This document shows positions 11,878 through 23,694 of a DNA stretch of 64,000 nucleotides, in pieces. Source of the stretch: Eucommia ulmoides (taxonomy: Eukaryota > Streptophyta > Magnoliopsida > Garryales > Eucommiaceae). Location: positions 5,580,001 through 5,644,000 of the forward strand of contig CM028326.1 in NCBI GenBank assembly GCA_016647705.1, in the 5' to 3' direction. How positions within the stretch are numbered: position 1 is the stretch's first letter; each line of letters starts with the position of its first letter. The translations under genes were made by a program, and so were the position numbers. Below the pieces are notes generated by a model. It did not search any database. It saw only the letters and a program-made list of their open reading frames with translations, and was not told where the DNA came from.

Positions 11878-14546
11878 TTGTGACGTTATTAAAAAAATAT
11901 CAAATTTTTTAATTACATATTAAAGACATGTTATTAAAAAGTTACATATTATTGAAACATGTAACTGAAAAATATCAAAATTTTTAATTACATATCAGAG
12001 ACATGTAACTAAAAAGTTACATATTATTGGAATATGTAACTGGGAAAAAAAAATAATTAGTTACCTGTAATTAAATACAATAATATTGTACAGAAAGTAG
12101 TTACATGTAACTAGCGCGTGATTATCACTTGAGTAAGGCTTCCGCCTTTTTAAAACAGATGAGACTAAATCAAAAGTTTTTACCACATGTAGGACTTTTG
12201 ACTAATTCGAATTTAAATAGAGGATCTCTCACCGATTATCCCAAAAATTTATGAGCCTCCTTGGTTTTGTTTTTGGGAATAGTTTTTAAAATTTTTGAAT
12301 ACAGTTTTGAAACTTGTGAACGGTTGGTTGGTTTAGTTTTGAAAAAGAATATTTATTAATAATGTGTTTTGAGAAGGAAAAGTGATCTAATTGATTGAAA
12401 TATGATGATATATGATGATGAAAAAAGAGATGACGGTGTTGGTTGAATGAATGGTCGAGAAAATTTGTACAAACAAAAAAAATAAAGATAACTCATATTA
12501 AATTTATAAAATAATAGAAACATATTGTGATAGATTGGGTGTTGCGAGAATTGTTTTGTAAAAGAGTTTTTGAGCTATGTTGTTAAAAGAGAAATAATAG
12601 TATTTTGAGTTTTTGAAAACTGAGAATACGCACTAAAGTTGTTAACCGGACAACCCCTATATACTTTCCTCCATCTGGGGGGGATGTATACAGCCCCTCT
12701 CTATGATTCCTCATAGGTGTTGGGGGAGGGGGGTTGTTGGCCAATAGCCGAACTTCATGTTGAAAATGATGAAAATTCGACGAGACAAGGATTCTGACAT
12801 AGGTTGCAAATTGCATTTTTAACTTATGTAAAAAAAGGAAGTGTTTCCAATTATTGTCTTCCTAATATATGTTGAAATCCAAATATTTTTAGGTCGTGAG
12901 GATAGGTCTATTGTTATGTTGTTTAAGGTTGTAGAATTCCAATCCTAGTGTACGAATTTGTAACTTTAAACGTTTATGTGTCTTTTGGATGCATAGGGTA
13001 TCAAAAGGGGTGAGGGATTTACCAGGGAGCTTTCAATCTGCAACAAGCAATGTCCCATCCGGAAAATCTCTCATGTACTTTGGTGTACTTCTGGCTTCTG
13101 GAGTGTTTTTTATCTTCATATCATTCACAATGTTTCTTCCTGTCATGGTGCTAATGCCTCAAAAATTTGCTCTCTGTTTCACTATTGGTTGTGTGTTCAT
13201 TGTTGCCTCATTCTTTGCCCTGAAAGGTCCTAAGAATCAGCTCGAACACATGTCATCAAAAGAGGTATTTCAATCTTGTTTAATTTTTTCTTCATGCCAA
13301 GAATATATATTTTTAATTCCTATTGATACAAAAAGGAATATGAACTTTGATCTTTATGACATGACATCTACACTTTTATGTGTTTCTTTTCCTCATTCAT
13401 TTTGCTTTCCTTCCCAGAGGCTTCCATTTACTGTGGGATTTATTGGCAGCATGGTTGGAACAGTCTACGTCTCAATGGTGCTTCACAGTTATATTCTTTC
13501 TGTGCTCTTTTCTATCATACAGGTACTTAACTTTTTCTTTTTTTTTGTTAAATAACATTGCCATAAATTTAAGCCATCAATCCAGTTGGACATGTCTCTC
13601 AACTGCTTCTAAATCTGTCCATCGATTTTCTAGGTTAATTTTTGTTGGTTTTGTGTCCTCTCTTTCTTTTTAATTGAACTGTCATCATGGTTCGGTCCAT
13701 GAGTCTTTTATTTCGTTAATTGTGATTCACATTGATTATTCTCATCTTCAATTCATCCATTGGCTCCTTCGGGGCTAGGCTTGGTCCATGAGAGTGTTAT
13801 TTTAGGCCGTCTTGGTTATTAAGCATAAACTGAACTCTGCCTATGCATTATTAATCGATTGGCATCGTATATCACTGTACTCCTTGTTTTTTCTCCTAGG
13901 AGCTGGACAAATATTATTATTTTCAAAAGCAGATTACTGAAATTACAAGGGTAGCGTAATTCGCACTCCCAAATTCAACTATTACACTACTTTTTCCTTT
14001 TTATTTAAGGCAAAATTACCAAAAGAACCATTATTCCGTGTTTCAGATCCTCCTAATATCAAGTGTCTTTTGGTAATTTAGCTTTAAATAAAAAAGGGAA
14101 AAAGAGTGTAATAGTTGCCTTTGAGAGAGTGAACAGTTCTACCCTACAAATCTTCTTTAGTGTGTTTTTGTTTTTACTGTAAGAATATTCTCATTATACC
14201 TGCTGTTGTTGGTTAGATCTATGAATGGTTACAGTATATTCCCTTGTGTGCATGCAAGAAGTAGATAATATTTTTAGACCCGTTCACCTTACATCATCAT
14301 CTTGGCTGCTTTGGGCAAACCACACACACGCGGGGGGCGCTCGCGCGCGCGCGCACACACACACAGATTTAGAGATGACTAGTATATTTAGAGTGAGCAT
14401 TGTTTAATGTAGATGTTGCCTCTCAATATTGGCAGGTCCTTGCACTGTCATATTACTCTGTTTCATACTTCCCCGGAGGATCAGCTGGCATGAAGTTTCT
14501 TTCTTCAACCCTTACCTCTTCAATTCTCAGATGTTTCGGAAGATGA
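10989..14546 (+). CDS. SFT2-like vesicle transport membrane protein
   Basis: Four exons join in phase: 10989-11191, 12997-13264, 13418-13522 and 14436-14546, with GT-AG borders, giving 228 residues. SFT2 proteins are small Golgi/endosome membrane proteins with four transmembrane segments that assist retrograde vesicle fusion. The cytosolic N-terminus (about 1-90) is followed by hydrophobic spans at roughly 94-116, 124-144, 160-181 and 185-205. Diagnostic blocks are VSKGVRDLPG, SGKSLMYFG, PQKFALCFT, LPFTVGFIGSMVGT and YFPGGSAGMKFL, ending CFGR, as in plant homologues of about this length. Introns 1 and 3 carry repeats and a MITE. The promoter and leader lie in the roughly 200 bp upstream; I see no strong TATA box. 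Confidence 0.93.
11540..12240. repeat. Repeat insertion in SFT2 intron 1, rich in GTTACATGTAAC-like sites
   Basis: The outer edges share an inverted stretch around AATCGGTGA, with AATCGGTGAAAAGTCC near 11550 and its complement-like partner near 12230. The interior repeats variants of GTTACATGTAAC / GTTACATATTATTG and an (AT)n run at about 11847-11870. The right edge (GACTAAATCAAAAGTTTT, TTTAAATAG) resembles sequence near 40840-40880, implying a dispersed family. Confidence 0.5.
13948..14145. mobile_element. Foldback MITE in SFT2 intron 3
   Basis: Two inverted arms of about 85-90 bp face each other. Both begin AGGGTAG and share CAACTATTACAC, a CTTTTTCC tract, TTTTTATTTAA and AAATTACCAAAAGA, leaving a short centre. 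The bases ACA flank both ends (13945-13947 and 14146-14148), consistent with a 3-bp target duplication. There is no coding capacity. The transcript would form a long stem. Confidence 0.75.
14320..14366. repeat. CA/CG alternating purine-pyrimidine microsatellite
   Basis: CACACACACG, a G run, then CGCGCGCGCG and CACACACACACA form a compound tract in SFT2 intron 3. Such alternation can adopt Z-DNA. It lies about 70 bases before the exon 4 acceptor. Confidence 0.85.
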
Positions 14547-17500
14547 CATGTATAGGCTTTCACTATGAGGGAAGGCAATATGCACAAGGAAGTGCCAGCA
14601 ACCCAACCTCCTTTTGAGCCCTTGAAGACAGCGAGCGGCTAGTCGCTATCCCTTACACCTCTCTTTTATTACATTACTAGTTTTAGACCCGCGCATTTGG
14701 AAAAAAATAAAATTTTTATTAGTTAAGAGTGATTGATATTTTCAAAATGTAATTTTCAATTAAAAAATCTAATAAAAATGTATTAGATTTATTCGTAGAA
14801 ATTATATTTTCTTCCTCTATTTGAAACTCTTAACAAAATTAATCTATGCTAATTTTTAAAACCCAATTCAAGTCATGATACATTTTTTAAATAAAAATAT
14901 GTAAATTGACTAATATTTAAATATATGAGACGTAATAAAAGAACATTTTCACATACCAAATATTGTCAAGGTGGAATTTCAATTTAGAATTTTTGTTTCT
15001 CTTTATGTTTTTCTTCCAAAAATGATAGAACAAAAAAAAAAAAAAAATCTACCATCCCCACAATTTTGTTCATAAAATATTGATTTTTGGATTTTATTGG
15101 AAAGGAAAAAAAAATACAAAAATATTACAAAGCACCATTTGAAAAATATAGTTTTACGCCACAATTCCAATACAGAGCAACTAACATGAATGATATTTGT
15201 AATAAATTTAGAATTATAAAAAAAATAATACTTTAAATTAAGGACCTCCAAAATTTCAGATAATGCGATCAGGAAAAAAAAAATTATTGGCTGCTAATAT
15301 GATCTAATTTTAACAATTATCGAAAAAGAAACATAAATTCCACATTATTTTTAATTCCGCTAAAATTAAGTATATAGATATAAAAATTGTTTATAGATTT
15401 TCAATAGTGTGTCTGAAAACTAAACAGGGAAACAATAATCATAGAAACACACAAACAAAATTTGAGGTTTAATGTTCCCATGACACTTCAATGTTGTACT
15501 TCCAACATTTCCCAAAAAAAAAAAAAAAATACTCATGCACATGTATTGACAGGAGTACAAACTAAACAAATATATCATATCTCATCACCCTGCACTTTTT
15601 CTCATTACTCTCTTAGAACCATATGTACATCTTACAAATGATCAATTGATAGACAACCCAACACACATTTGCCTATGTTTAAAATACTTTATGGATCCAA
15701 AATACACCACAAACCATCCAAATGACCAATTCGCATCTAACCAACACAAAAAGAAACCATAATAACTCTCCACAATCAACATTATTAATTTCCATTCAGT
15801 TTAGAAAAAAATATGTATTATTGTGCCACTTTTTATTGAACAACTAATTATCCACAAATCTTGGTATAGAAAAAATATAGTTATTGCAATGGGGCAACCA
15901 TTTTAAGTGGCTTGTTAACGCCTCAACAACAACATGTTGAAATATTTTTGAGCTAATATTAATTGACTTAATTGTTTTACAAAAAGGGGTTAATGGATTG
16001 TTTATTATCTAAGTAACCCAAATATTTTGATTTGGACTGTGACGTCTTTTATGTAGAAGTTCAGTTAAGTAGCAAGTGTAGGTTTAGGGTTTCTTTGAAA
16101 CCCGTTATGGGAGAGTCCAACGAGAAACCCTAATATATATAATTAGGTTTCCTCCCTAATCTAGATTAAGGGTTTCTTCCCATTGAGAGCCGCTACCATG
16201 AAATCTAGATCATAGGGAAGAAGACCTAGTTAGTAATTCGCTACGATAGATTCAATTTTCTGCGATGGCCAAGATAGGTACTCTTTCGATTACTATTTTA
16301 CATTATTGTGTTCTAATAATCATGTATGCTTTAAATTATTGTCTAATTTCGTTTTATTGTTATTATGAGAAATAATCAACACAACAGCTAGTTATTTTGA
16401 ACTTACAACTGCGACATATAATTTGGTTTTCTCATAGGCTTACCCTCGTCTTCTTCTTGGTTGACAAAACACCAAAAAACGCAAGTTGCAACCAAAATTA
16501 AGAAGTCCCAAAATGTTCCAAAAACTAACTGAGATGACACATAAGATATTGTTGCTCACCTCAGCCCCTCAAAAGAACCTAAAGAGAGATTGGCATACAT
16601 TAAAATTAAATTTATTAGATAAATAAGGTTTTAAAATAAAAAAACTATGTATTTCTTAACTGACGAAGACTAATGACATACGTTGCACATCCTTATAATG
16701 GACAATGAATCCAAAAGTTTAATGAAACAATTTTGAAAAAAAAAAAATCATAAATTTTTACTATGGTCTTACATATTTAAGTTAAACACGTAATATACAT
16801 ATCAGAACCAAAAGTGATGTTTGAATCATACAATAAATGAAATCCAATGCAAAGAGTAAAGGATCATCTGCTCGACCAAATACAAAAGACCATATTTTTG
16901 TCTATTTTCTAAGTTCACCACTCCATGCAAATTGAGAGAAGTGCATTTGCCTTCATTGTTCCATGTTGTTACAACATTGATTTCATTGAAACCCAAAGCT
17001 TTGTATTCCCGGATGGGTTAAATATGCATAAGTTATTATCATTGAAGTATTCATAATCATTGAGGGAGGCGATAATCCTAATTTTTAGAGGCACAAACTA
17101 ATCATGAACCTCAATATTTTGAGAGCAAAAAAAATGTCTCGGACCATACATTTACGTATTTGAATTTAGCGTAATAATGCCTTCATTTAACACTAAAATG
17201 TGCTAATATTGCTTAATGAAAAGTGAAAATGATTACAAATTGGAAAGTTGGGGATATAGTAATTCTGTAAATGAAAGAAGAGTGATATAAAACCATCAAC
17301 ATTTTTATCAATAATAGCACTTTTGGAGGTGAAATCCAGCCTTAGGACATAATATTATAGCACTTAAAAAACATATAAGCCAAACAATTATAAATAAGCA
17401 GAATTATTACCCAGGAGGGAATTTAAAAATAGGGCTTTAATAACATGTTAATCAAGAAATGAGAAAAATGAGCTGAAATTTTGGTTTCTTACCTCTTCGG

Positions 17501-18380
17501 TATGCGATTACGGAATGAATAATGTACAGAATAGAACAACCAAGCATTGAGGTTCACTGACCTGGGATGGCTTGTTGCAAGAACAACACCGGGCGGTGGC
17601 AATGGGGATTTGGCAGGGCGAATGGGCGAACGGGAGGAGGAGTGAAAATCAAAAGTTTATTAATGACACCATAAGGGATAACAATTGTCTCAACTGCCAT
17701 GTCTCCTCAAATTTAGTGCGTGAATTCAATAACAAAAATTCCAGATGAATGTATTGATGGCAGAAGCTGAAATATCGCATGAACTGAACTGGGGATTTTG
17801 ATCATATATAAGAATGTAAGATGATTAGGGATTAAAGGTGGAACTAACCATAAGACATTTAATATATTATTATCTCATTTTTTTTCCCCACAAATGCTGA
17901 GAAGGCAGATAAATGTAGTTCTTGTCTCTCGTCCGTTCTCGACTATTGTCTTCCGCTTTTAGTATATATAATATAATATGATATATATCATGATACAATG
18001 CTCAAACAAAATACAAGCCGTCATTGTGTTCTAATTGGCACATGTTTTTTTGTGACCGTATGCTCATTGAAAAATCAACCCGGTCTTGTTTACATTGAAG
18101 AGTTTTTAATTATCTTATGGTTTCACATTGATATTTGGAGCCGTCCTTGTTTATACATCATCTTGCTTGTTGAAGAATCAGACAGGTTTTATTCGAGACA
18201 GTCCTAGTCCTAGTTTGTTTTGTGTGTTTTGTTCATCCTTGTCAATCTACGGTGCAAATCCTCATCAAAAGATGTGATGAACCGGAGGCAGAGAGAAAAC
18301 ATGCTTTCTGCTGTATAAAGTCAAGTTGCATCAAATCTTCAAGGTATGTTCTGGTTCCATTAATTGTATGAAGTTCAAAA
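14547..18380. other. Intergenic DNA between SFT2-like and DUF868 genes
   Basis: This stretch is mostly AT-rich. A Helitron-like end, TTACTAGTTTTAGACCCGCG, sits at about 14676-14695, but its hairpin arm is missing, so it is at best a decayed end. Around 16080-16290 is a promoter-like block with several AAACCCTA telo-box motifs, an ATATATATAATT run and a short ATG GCC AAG ATA G followed by GTACTC. No coding continuation was found. Short GC-richer pieces near 16430-16600 and 17490-17640 could be exons of a minus-strand non-coding transcript; I cannot support a protein. Confidence 0.4.
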
Positions 18381-18408
18381 ATAAAAAAAAATAGGAAATC
18401 TCACTGAG

Positions 18409-19359
18409 TCACTCAATCTTCCATGCATACAGGAAAAGGCAGAATCTGGAGGCCTTCGAATGGCTTTGCGTGGAATAATATCTGCTCTCATTGCTGTCAC
18501 AGTCTCCTGTTCCTCCTCCCCGGGCTTCCTCCTCCATGTCGTCTCCGCTCTCGGTTTCTGGTGCCCCGGGCTTGAAGATAAAAAGCCCATGGCCCGACCC
18601 AGGCGAGCAAAACAGCCAAGCGTGTACGTCCCAGAACACCTGAACCGGCTGCTTGTTCACCAACACCGTTTGGTTCCCCCTGAATTTCCACTGCAAATTC
18701 TTTATGTGTATCAACACGATCCCGTCCACGCTGATCCACATCTCCGGCTCCCTCGGCCCACCCGACGTCGAGCTCTCCACCACAATATCGTGCTCCTCCC
18801 TACGCTGATCGAACTTCGCCCTAGTTGAGAAACATTTCTTCCCGAAAACGTGTTCCTTCTTGTAAAACAACACTGCGTCGACAATTGCAGGACGGGCTTT
18901 GGTCCTCTTGTAGGCCTTCTTCTTGTAATCGCCCAACAACAGCACCACCTCCTCGTCGGAAGCAAGCGCCACGTAGAAATCCGAGCACGGCTCTGGGCTG
19001 CCGGAGAATTTCGCCGACCGGAGATCCCAATACGCCTCCACCTGATTCCCGTCGACCTCAAAGGTTTTGTACCCTTTTTTAGCCCAAAAATGCCATGGCT
19101 TTAGGTCGATTTTGCAGGTATGGTGATAATCGCCCTCGACACTGTCGACGGAGATGCTCAATGAATGGTTCATGAGGTTCTTGCTCCATAGAACCGTCAC
19201 GTTACGCCAGTACCCGCCGACGTGTGTCTGGTAGACGCAGGTGACGGTGCTCTGTGCGGTTTTTTGGGTGACGGGTTCATCGGTTAATTTCTGGGCTAAC
19301 GGCGGTTGGCACGACGACATTGATTGGGCTCTCGTGACACGATAAGCCATTTCTCTCAC
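18409..19359 (-). CDS. DUF868 family protein
   Basis: A single uninterrupted frame of 316 residues matches the length and layout of plant DUF868 proteins, whose molecular role is unknown. Seen in order: SVTCVYQTHVGGYWRNVTVLW-type N-terminal strand, LSISVDSVEGDYHHTCKIDL, PWHFWAKKGYKTFEVDG, the block FYVALASDEEVVLLLGDYKK, KEHVFGKKCFSTRAKF, MWISVDGIVLIHIKNLQWKF, QPVQVFWDVHAWLF, an acidic loop, and the terminal RFCLFLYAWKIE. The Met at 19359 is used; Met codons three and thirteen residues further in are alternatives. Introns are absent, as is usual in this family. The third-base GC content is far above its surroundings, which creates several spurious overlapping frames. Confidence 0.9.
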   Translation of the reverse strand: MREMAYRVTRAQSMSSCQPPLAQKLTDEPVTQKTAQSTVTCVYQTHVGGYWRNVTVLWSKNLMNHSLSISVDSVEGDYHHTCKIDLKPWHFWAKKGYKTFEVDGNQVEAYWDLRSAKFSGSPEPCSDFYVALASDEEVVLLLGDYKKKAYKRTKARPAIVDAVLFYKKEHVFGKKCFSTRAKFDQRREEHDIVVESSTSGGPREPEMWISVDGIVLIHIKNLQWKFRGNQTVLVNKQPVQVFWDVHAWLFCSPGSGHGLFIFKPGAPETESGDDMEEEARGGGTGDCDSNESRYYSTQSHSKASRFCLFLYAWKIE

Positions 19360-21100
19360 CGTTTTTTCTCCCCTCTCCCTCAGAACGTCGTCACGATTCT
19401 AAAGGTAGGTAATTTCTTTCTCCTACTGAGAATTCTCATGCTGTTTGCATGGGAATAAAGAAACACAAAATTATGGATTCTAAGGGGGATCCAACATGAG
19501 AAAACAAGATGGGGGTCAATTTGCAAGTTTTTTTTTTTTTTTTTTTACCTTAAATGCATCAAAAAATGGATTACTGTCTGAAATTCGCCGGCGGATTTTG
19601 ATGATGATGACAAATGATGCACTGTAACATTCAAAGTATTGAGGAAATTTGGACAGGGAAAATCGTTAGTTTTTGGACAGGGAAAATTGGTTGTTGGAAA
19701 TTTTGGTCGTGGGAATCTAAGTCGTTGGATTGTTTTTTGTGGAGAGAAAACCTCCAGCTGAGAGGTTGTGGGCAAGAGGTTTCCGTGGAAGAAGGGCCTA
19801 AATTTAGCAAAAGGGTTTAAATACATTTTAGACCCCCATATTTTTATTGAAGCCACTGGAAAACCACCTTCTCAGAATGAAACTACTAAACACGCCCCTA
19901 TTATATTAGGTCAATGCATAGCAACCCCCCCCCCCTACTAGGAAAAAATGTTTCATTTGCCTTCAAATTTTGGTTAAATTTACCACTTATCTTCCTTATC
20001 ATTTTGATTAATACCAGTCAACCCATTCGGACTCCCCCCTTTTTTTTTGGTAAAAAGACAAACCTTTCTTCTTCTTTATCCTCTCTCTCCGGCTCACAAA
20101 TCCTATGCTGCATCTGTGGAAAGAGAGAAGAAGGAAGAATAGCCAACCGGTGGATCGGGGGGGGGGGGGGGGGGGGGGGGGGGGGAACAAGGGGTTAATT
20201 TTTTTAATTTGTTGAAAGAGAAAGTGATGAAAAAATATATTTTTTTTTGAAAGGGAGGTTGGTGTAAAAAAAGTAAAGGAGGAAAAAAAACTTTATCTAG
20301 TTTACTTTTTAATTATTTTAAAAACTATTAAAGGTAAATTGTCATTATAGTCAAAATTCTAGTAATTTTTTTTACCTATAGAGCTGATTGCCATTTCATC
20401 AAATTTTCATAAAAATTTCACATTTATGTTATATTCAACACGAAATTCAAATTCATATGTTCACATCATATTAAATTCAACATAGTATTTTTTTCACAAT
20501 CTAATTAAATAAATACCTTCACAACATAATATTATTTATTTTATATTTCTATTTTTCACTCTTGTTTTTATTTATTTATTATTTTTTAATTCTTTTGTTT
20601 TATTTTTTAAAAAGTTTTGGGTATTGTTTTAGTTGAAAAAAAAAAGTAGAAATCTAGAAAAGAAAATATAATTTTTTATAAAAAATACACTTTCGTGTTA
20701 TATTTAACATTGTGGAATGGCAAAATTATTTGAATTTGAAATTAAGACTAATTGGTAATACAATTCCGAAAATTATGCATCATTTCGTTCAATTTAAAAG
20801 TTGATTGAGATTATGGCTATTATAATTTTTTCTTAAAATTTTATCATAACCCCACGTCATCTCAAGGGTAAGAAAAAGTCCACAAGAGATTGTTGTTGGC
20901 TATGGTGATGGTTGCTGACATGCTAACAAAAATTAAAAGAACATATGTGGTAAGACAGACATATTTGATAAAGGGTGTAGAGTTAGCAAAATGTGACGTA
21001 CATTTAAAAGCACGCAAGGAACTGAGTACTTCCAATATTATTAAGTCTGCAGTATATAGATTTCTTTAATGACTTTATAATAATTGTGAGAATTATTAAT
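19360..21100. other. Intergenic DNA with a long G tract
   Basis: The first part holds the DUF868 leader and promoter, including a T tract near 19530. A run of about 29 G lies at 20157-20185. The rest is AT-rich. I see no gene. Confidence 0.5.
20157..20185. repeat. Poly-G tract
   Basis: About 29 consecutive G residues follow GGTGGATC. The tract could form a G-quadruplex. Its exact length is unreliable in any assembly. Confidence 0.85.
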
Positions 21101-21706
21101 TACGCTAATCACCTTTCTAAATCTATCCTTGAACCAAATTTCTCTAATGATTTCAAAAGGATTTCCGCTTTCTGGTTTCTTCCTAAAACATGATTCTTCA
21201 AGCTTAACACGGATGGTAACTCTAAAGGCAAACCTGAAAAATGGGGTTTGGGAAGTCTCCTTAGAGATCACTTGGGAGCTTGGAAGCTGGGGTATTTTGT
21301 ATAGTCATAGGTATTAAAATTACTGGAAATATAGATTATCCTAGAGGTCAAGTTGAAACGGATTTGATAGAGGCAGTGACCTTGATTCAAAACATTAGCC
21401 CGGAAAACCATAGATATGAAGAGCTAATTGAGGAATGTAAAAGGTTATTTCAGTGTTACGATTATACTCTTCAATTTTCTCCTCGAGAGACCAACCGTTG
21501 CGCTGACATTTTGGCTAAGAGATGTGCTAAGGAGAATCAGCAACTCAAGATCCTTGACACTCCAACTACAGACATAGAAGACATTCTCTCCCAAGAGATG
21601 GACAAGAGAACTTTTGTTATACCCGAAGCCTAGCTTGTTCTAGTTTTGTTTCTTTTTGTGTTTGCTTTGTTTTGTTTGTTTCCTTTCATTTCTACCAAAA
21701 AAAAAA
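21100..21706 (+). pseudogene. LINE remnant: RNase H-like domain of a non-LTR reverse transcriptase
   Basis: The piece starts with FKLNTDGNSKG (21197 onward), the conserved first strand of the RNase H-like domain that ends many plant LINE polyproteins. After a stop and an apparent internal loss it resumes with VETDLIEAVTLI and the diagnostic C-terminal phrase RETNRCADILAKR. The frame ends at 21633. A T-rich 3' tail and A tract (TACCAAAAAAAAAA, ending near 21706) resemble a LINE 3' end. RT and endonuclease are missing, as in a 5'-truncated insertion. It cannot encode a working protein. Confidence 0.75.
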
Positions 21707-21812
21707 TACTCCAGCCATCTCCCGTAATTTTGACAAATATCAAGATCATTCTGTTATTTTCATATTATCTGAGACAACTTTAATTATATTTTATTGACAA
21801 AAATATTCCTGT

Positions 21813-22062
21813 CACTACAACAAAAATTACATATTAAAATACTATTTTTAGAGACAATTTATAAATAATATCTTTTTAAATACTTATAGAGACACTTAAT
21901 AATAATGTCCTTATAATATTTATTTAATAAGACACTTTTTATTTTAATGTATCCCAAAATTATATATGTTAGGAAAAATTATTTATTGTGACAAATTTTT
22001 ACAGGACACTTTTTAATTATTTCAATCTTAATGTGTCCTTAAAAGTGAATTTTGTTGTAGTG
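21813..22062. mobile_element. CACTA-type MITE
   Basis: The left end reads CACTACAACAAAAATT and the right end is its inverted partner, AATTTTGTTGTAGTG. TGT flanks both sides (21810-21812 and 22063-22065), the 3-bp duplication expected of CACTA elements. The 250-bp interior has repeated GACACTT/AGGACAC motifs near both ends, like subterminal transposase sites. It has no coding capacity. Confidence 0.9.
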
Positions 22063-22065
22063 TGT

Positions 22066-23694
22066 AACATATTTTTTACTTATTGTTTTATTTTATAATT
22101 TTTGTTTTATTTTTTTATTTTTACTCTATACCTTTCTCTCTTGTTTTCTATTCTTTATTTTACTTTTTGCTTTTGTTTTCTATTTTTTTATTTATGTTTT
22201 TTTATTTTTATTTTCATTTTATAACTCTTCAAACCCTATTTCATGATTTTTTTATTACCTTGTGATTTTTTCTATATTTATACTTTCGATTTTTCTTTTA
22301 TTTTTCTACAAATACCATACCAAAAATTTTAAAAAATAAAATAAAATAAAAGAAATAAAAATAAAAATAAAAAATAGAAAGAGAGAGATAGTAGAGAATA
22401 GAAAATGAAATAATCTATAATAAATATTATTTTGTTAGGGTATTTTTGTCAATAAAAAAGTCATGTAAGGTGTCTTAGATAACTAAATTGATAAAATAAT
22501 TTTTTTTAAAAAATATTAAGAAAATGATAGAGAATGTTTTTGCCATTTATTTAAATGGCCAAGAATATCTCAGGTTTAAACTCTTTCTTTAATTGTGAAA
22601 CACCCCGTTGACCGATAATACTAAAGCATCAAATGATAAGATTACATAATACATATACATAATTTATAATTGGGTAAAATTTATACTTATATCCTTAAAA
22701 AAAATTAAATAATTTTGAAATTATATTTTTTTTAACTTTTTTTAAAACATTCACGTTTGTTTTTTTTCCTTTGTTTTCTAAAGCATTCAATAACCCCCTG
22801 CCCCCCAACAATCCACCGGCCCTTCACCCTGGATGAGCCGCTCTGCAATCACTTTTTTTTTCTTCTTGTTGACCCTTGTTTTCCGTAGATTTCCACCGCC
22901 GATAACATTGACGAACAATGTCTGCTCGCCGAAGAAGAAGGAAGAGGGAGAAAGAAGGAAGAGGAAAGAAAATATTAAAAAAAAGAATATTTGTGTTAAT
23001 AATTTAAAGGATAAAATAGTAATTTAATATATTATTATTACTTTTTTGCGGGTGTACATTTAGGAGAGAGATTGGAGTTAGACCCACTTTTAAGAAATAA
23101 CGTGGGCCGCATAAAGAAACTGGATATTAAAATACCTAGATTCACGTAGCAGAATAAATATAAAAAAAAAATAACCAATCTTAATAGTGCGTAATTCTTA
23201 AATCTCGAATAAATTTGTATTAACATGTACAAAGCAAATATAAATAGAATCTAATTTACTAAAAAGATTTGTGACTTTATTTGTGTGCTTCAACCTCTAA
23301 ATCGATTGATTTTTAGACACAATTTGATTCGGCTCTCTAAAGAGCGGCACATTGTTGATACCGATTCCTAATTTGATTTAACTCCTTGAAGAATGGTACA
23401 ACTGTCCCGTCTCTAACATTATCTACATGAAGAAATTCGGTTGAGCAGTGTCTACAGATTGTTTAACAATCTAATTCTAAATCTGTTGAACCAATGTAGC
23501 TCGAGTATGATTTAGGTGATAGTAAAAATTAAAATCGAAAGAGCAACAATGAAATAAAGGGGGAGGTCAAATCTGGCTTGGATGGGCGACCACTATGTTT
23601 GTGGCCCTTTTTATAATCTGTCTAGGATTTTAACCTCACACTCATTTTTTCTTTATTACACTTTGTTTCCCAAACTTCTAAAATGTCCTACTAG
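22066..23694. other. AT-rich intergenic DNA
   Basis: Long T-rich and A-rich stretches dominate, for example 22070-22400. A short GC-richer patch at 22790-22950 has no recognisable reading frame. I see no gene. Confidence 0.5.

Noticed and set aside
16250..16290. Short first exon ATG GCC AAG ATA G with a GT donor
   Set aside because: No downstream exon continues it, so it is recorded only as part of a promoter-like block.
18460..19104. Several other frames over the DUF868 gene on both strands
   Set aside because: They are shadows caused by high GC; only the 316-codon minus frame shows family motifs.
20880..20960. Phrase VMVADMLTK resembling a Copia RNase H end
   Set aside because: Nothing else of Copia pol surrounds it, so it may be chance.
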